Of a stretch of DNA of 7,347 nt, positions 6,116 through 7,347 are shown one piece after another (the stretch's first letter is position 1; each line of letters starts with the position of its first letter). The notes beneath the pieces are model-generated. The model was not told the origin of the DNA, made no database searches, and saw nothing but the letters and a program-made list of their open reading frames with translations. Position numbers and translations under genes: made by a program. This DNA comes from JBJEQG01 sp051881635 (GTDB lineage: Bacteria > Bacillota > Clostridia > Oscillospirales > Acutalibacteraceae): NCBI GenBank assembly GCA_051881635.1, contig JBJEQG010000169.1, forward strand, positions 1-7,347. The letters are read 5' to 3'.

Positions 6116-6159
6116 ATTGCAAATATGGGGCAGCCTGTATAAACAAACTGCCCCGCAAT
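6116..6159 (-). other. Stable hairpin between rpsO and pnp
   Basis: In the minus-strand transcript GGGGCAG (6154-6148) pairs with CTGCCCC (6133-6127), extended by ATTGC/GCAAT (6159-6155 with 6120-6116) across a 6-nt bulge. It starts 12 bp after the rpsO stop. It lacks a U-run, so it is probably not an efficient terminator. In E. coli the rpsO-pnp spacer holds an RNase III site through which PNPase controls itself; a similar processing role here is inference. Confidence 0.55.
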
Positions 6160-6171
6160 GCAACCAAAGAA

Positions 6172-6435
6172 TTATTTACGGATACCAAGTCTTTCGATGA
6201 TTGAACGATAACGCTCAATGTCAACTTTGATGAGGTAGTTGAGGAGGTTTCTTCTCTTACCAACCATTTTCAAAAGACCTCTTCTGGAATGGTGATCCTT
6301 TTTGTGTGTTTTGAGATGCTCTGTCAAATCGTTAATTCTCTTTGTGAGCAATGCGATTTGAACCTCAGGAGAACCTGTGTCGCCCTCTTTTGTAGCATAC
6401 TCTTTGATGATAGCTTCTTTTTCTTCTTTAAGCAT
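6172..6435 (-). CDS. rpsO: 30S ribosomal protein S15
   Basis: S15 binds the central-domain three-way junction of 16S rRNA early in 30S assembly and contacts 23S rRNA in a subunit bridge. The protein is 87 residues from ATG 6435 (MLKEEKEAI), matching the usual 87-89. The conserved blocks GDTGSPEVQIALLTKRI, TEHLKTHKKDHHSRRGL and GKRRNLLNYL are intact, and it ends IIERLGIRK. An upstream in-frame TTG at 6453 would add six residues, but the Shine-Dalgarno AAGGTGG (6443-6449) lies inside that extension and 7 bp before 6435, so ATG 6435 is the start. The gene follows a promoter at 6558-6586 and a structured leader, and is most likely cotranscribed with pnp 209 bp downstream. Confidence 0.98.
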   Translation of the reverse strand: MLKEEKEAIIKEYATKEGDTGSPEVQIALLTKRINDLTEHLKTHKKDHHSRRGLLKMVGKRRNLLNYLIKVDIERYRSIIERLGIRK

Positions 6436-6551
6436 TTTATTTCCACCTTTCAAATATTAACCCAAGCGGTATGAAAAACACCGCCGTCACAGTAAAGGGA
6501 CTGTGGAATACCGTATCGGTTTACACCCCAAACCGTGATTGGGCCTAAGAC
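6436..6551 (-). promoter_or_regulatory. Structured rpsO leader, candidate S15 autoregulatory RNA
   Basis: In the minus-strand RNA a closing helix pairs 6545-6539 (GGCCCAA) with 6465-6459 (TTGGGTT), 7 bp with two G-U pairs. It encloses CGGTTT/AAACCG (6535-6530 with 6522-6517), CACAGT/ACTGTG (6505-6500 with 6493-6488) and either local GCGGT/ACCGC (6484-6480 with 6470-6466) or the competing CGGTAT/ATACCG (6513-6508 with 6472-6467). The middle hairpin loop CCCUUU (6499-6494) complements AAAGG of the Shine-Dalgarno. S15 represses its own translation through leader RNAs of several unrelated shapes in other bacteria, so feedback control is a reasonable inference. Confidence 0.55.
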
Positions 6552-6557
6552 TTGTTT

Positions 6558-6586
6558 ATTATACCACTGTTGAAGTAAAAAGTAAA
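6558..6586 (-). promoter_or_regulatory. Extended -10 promoter of rpsO-pnp
   Basis: On the minus strand TTTACT (6581-6586), 17 bp, TATAAT (6558-6563) with TGG immediately before the -10 (an extended TGn element). Predicted start near 6551, giving a leader of about 116 nt. The preceding gene ends at 6611 without a visible terminator, so read-through from it may add to rpsO expression. Confidence 0.8.
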
Positions 6587-6610
6587 GTGATTTTTTTAAA
6601 AATGGCGAAC

Positions 6611-7246
6611 TTATGTTAATTCAATACCTAAATGTTCAGCCAAAAAAGACGAAACCTTTTTGCGATATTCTCCACGAATAATCTCGTCTTTTTCTTCGTC
6701 AGACGCCATATATTCTTTATCCGTAAAATACAATCCCGTCTGTTTGTCTACGGACAATGCATCCAAAGGCCAACCCTCATGCCGTTTTTCGGACGGACAG
6801 TCAACCATATCAAACGCAGCGGTCATATTGTACATCATAAAAGAAAAGGTTTTGCCATGATTATACACCGCATAGCCGTCAAGATAATACGCTGTGCATT
6901 TTCCGCCCAAAGAATGAACAAGCTGACTGTAATATTCAATCATTTCCTCATCGTTTAAGCGTTTTTCCAGTGGACTTCTGATTTTCAGTCCCGGCTGTCT
7001 TTTATCATCAAGCGGCAAGCCCTCAAAAAACAATCCGCTGTCATTACATATAACCAAATCGAAAAACTGTCCGTAATAAGCGGCTTTCAGAGCGGCATTT
7101 TCTTCGGGGGTTGTTCCCGTTTCATTCGGTTCGGTATCAATGCCCAAATCTTTCAGCGTGCAAAATTCAACATCATATTCTTTCAAAAGTGTACTAAACC
7201 GCCGTATTTTTGACGGGTTTGTCGTGCCAATCAACACCTTTTTCAC
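6611..7246 (-). CDS. Divergent Ham1/RdgB-family non-canonical purine NTP pyrophosphatase
   Basis: Family members hydrolyse dITP, ITP and XTP to monophosphates and so keep deaminated purines out of nucleic acid. The 211-residue protein has the N-terminal signature GTTNPSKIRRF (7-17), the second motif TTPEENAALKA (45-55) and CNDSGLFFEGL (67-77), equivalent to the DDSGL active-site segment. It departs from typical RdgB in three places: the first Asp of DDSGL is Asn (N68, with D69 kept); the usual region after APG is replaced by QPGLKIRSPLEKRLNDEE; and the C-terminal SHR is EYR (193-195). The late segment HEGWPLDALSVD takes the place of the family's FGYDPIF. The start is GTG 7246 with AAGGAG (7256-7261) 9 bp upstream. 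Fold assignment is strong; substrate is uncertain, hence no symbol. Confidence 0.8.
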   Translation of the reverse strand: MKKVLIGTTNPSKIRRFSTLLKEYDVEFCTLKDLGIDTEPNETGTTPEENAALKAAYYGQFFDLVICNDSGLFFEGLPLDDKRQPGLKIRSPLEKRLNDEEMIEYYSQLVHSLGGKCTAYYLDGYAVYNHGKTFSFMMYNMTAAFDMVDCPSEKRHEGWPLDALSVDKQTGLYFTDKEYMASDEEKDEIIRGEYRKKVSSFLAEHLGIELT

Positions 7247-7286
7247 AAATCCTCACTCCTTATTCTTTCCACATCTCGATTGTTTT

Positions 7287-7315
7287 ATTATAGCAAACGC
7301 CCCTTAAATTTTCAA
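7287..7315 (-). promoter_or_regulatory. Promoter of the Ham1/RdgB-like gene
   Basis: On the minus strand TTGAAA (7310-7315), 17 bp, TATAAT (7287-7292), with TGC just before the -10 as an extended element. A 7-bp inverted repeat, TCGATTG (7276-7282) and CAATCGA (7313-7319), brackets the core promoter and could be an operator or chance. Nothing else is recognisable from 7320 to the window end. Confidence 0.8.
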
Positions 7316-7347
7316 TCGAAAATCCTTTTAACAAATTCGGCACGGAA

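Noticed and set aside
6436..6453. Upstream TTG start for rpsO
   Set aside because: It would place the AAGGTGG Shine-Dalgarno inside the coding sequence and extend S15 beyond its conserved N-terminus.

Overview
The window looks like chromosomal DNA from a spore-forming, Gram-positive anaerobe of class Clostridia (Bacillota), plausibly a gut commensal. The main pointers are a clear forespore sigma factor SigG, an ADP-glucose glycogen synthase, a secreted pilin-like protein, AG-rich ribosome binding sites (GGAGG, AAGGTGG) and TTGACA/TATAAT promoters in AT-rich intergenic DNA. Genus cannot be fixed from this sequence alone. I see no insertion sequence, phage gene, tRNA, rRNA or CRISPR array.

Layout. 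Bases 1-510 (minus) hold the first 170 codons of a secreted pilin or adhesin subunit that runs off the left edge. It has a consensus promoter at 654-682 and a leader of about 135 nt. Bases 768-924 (minus) hold an apparent stand-alone small RNA gene with its own promoter (931-959), three hairpins and an intrinsic terminator. sigG (999-1781, minus) is preceded by a forespore-type promoter. Divergent from it, glgA (2002-3450, plus) has its own sigma-A-type promoter. The 334-bp convergent gap between glgA and pnp holds one bidirectional terminator and two related GC-rich repeat copies, each lying just after the gene on its own strand. The right half is minus-strand and reads, in order of transcription: a divergent Ham1/RdgB-type nucleotide pyrophosphatase (7246-6611), rpsO (6435-6172) and pnp (5962-3785).

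How it fits together. rpsO-pnp is the conserved ribosome/RNA-decay pair. The rpsO leader folds on paper into a multibranch structure in which one hairpin loop is complementary to the rpsO Shine-Dalgarno, as expected for S15 feedback control. A stable hairpin lies between rpsO and pnp. Glycogen synthesis and the sporulation sigma factor share a divergent intergenic region but appear to use different promoters.

The most novel-looking items are the small RNA at 768-924, with two hairpin loops ending in the same heptamer GAAGGGG; the rpsO leader; and the paired repeat in the glgA/pnp gap, whose core is conserved while its flanking stems differ in sequence yet stay complementary. All structures were paired by eye. 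No folding program or database search was run.
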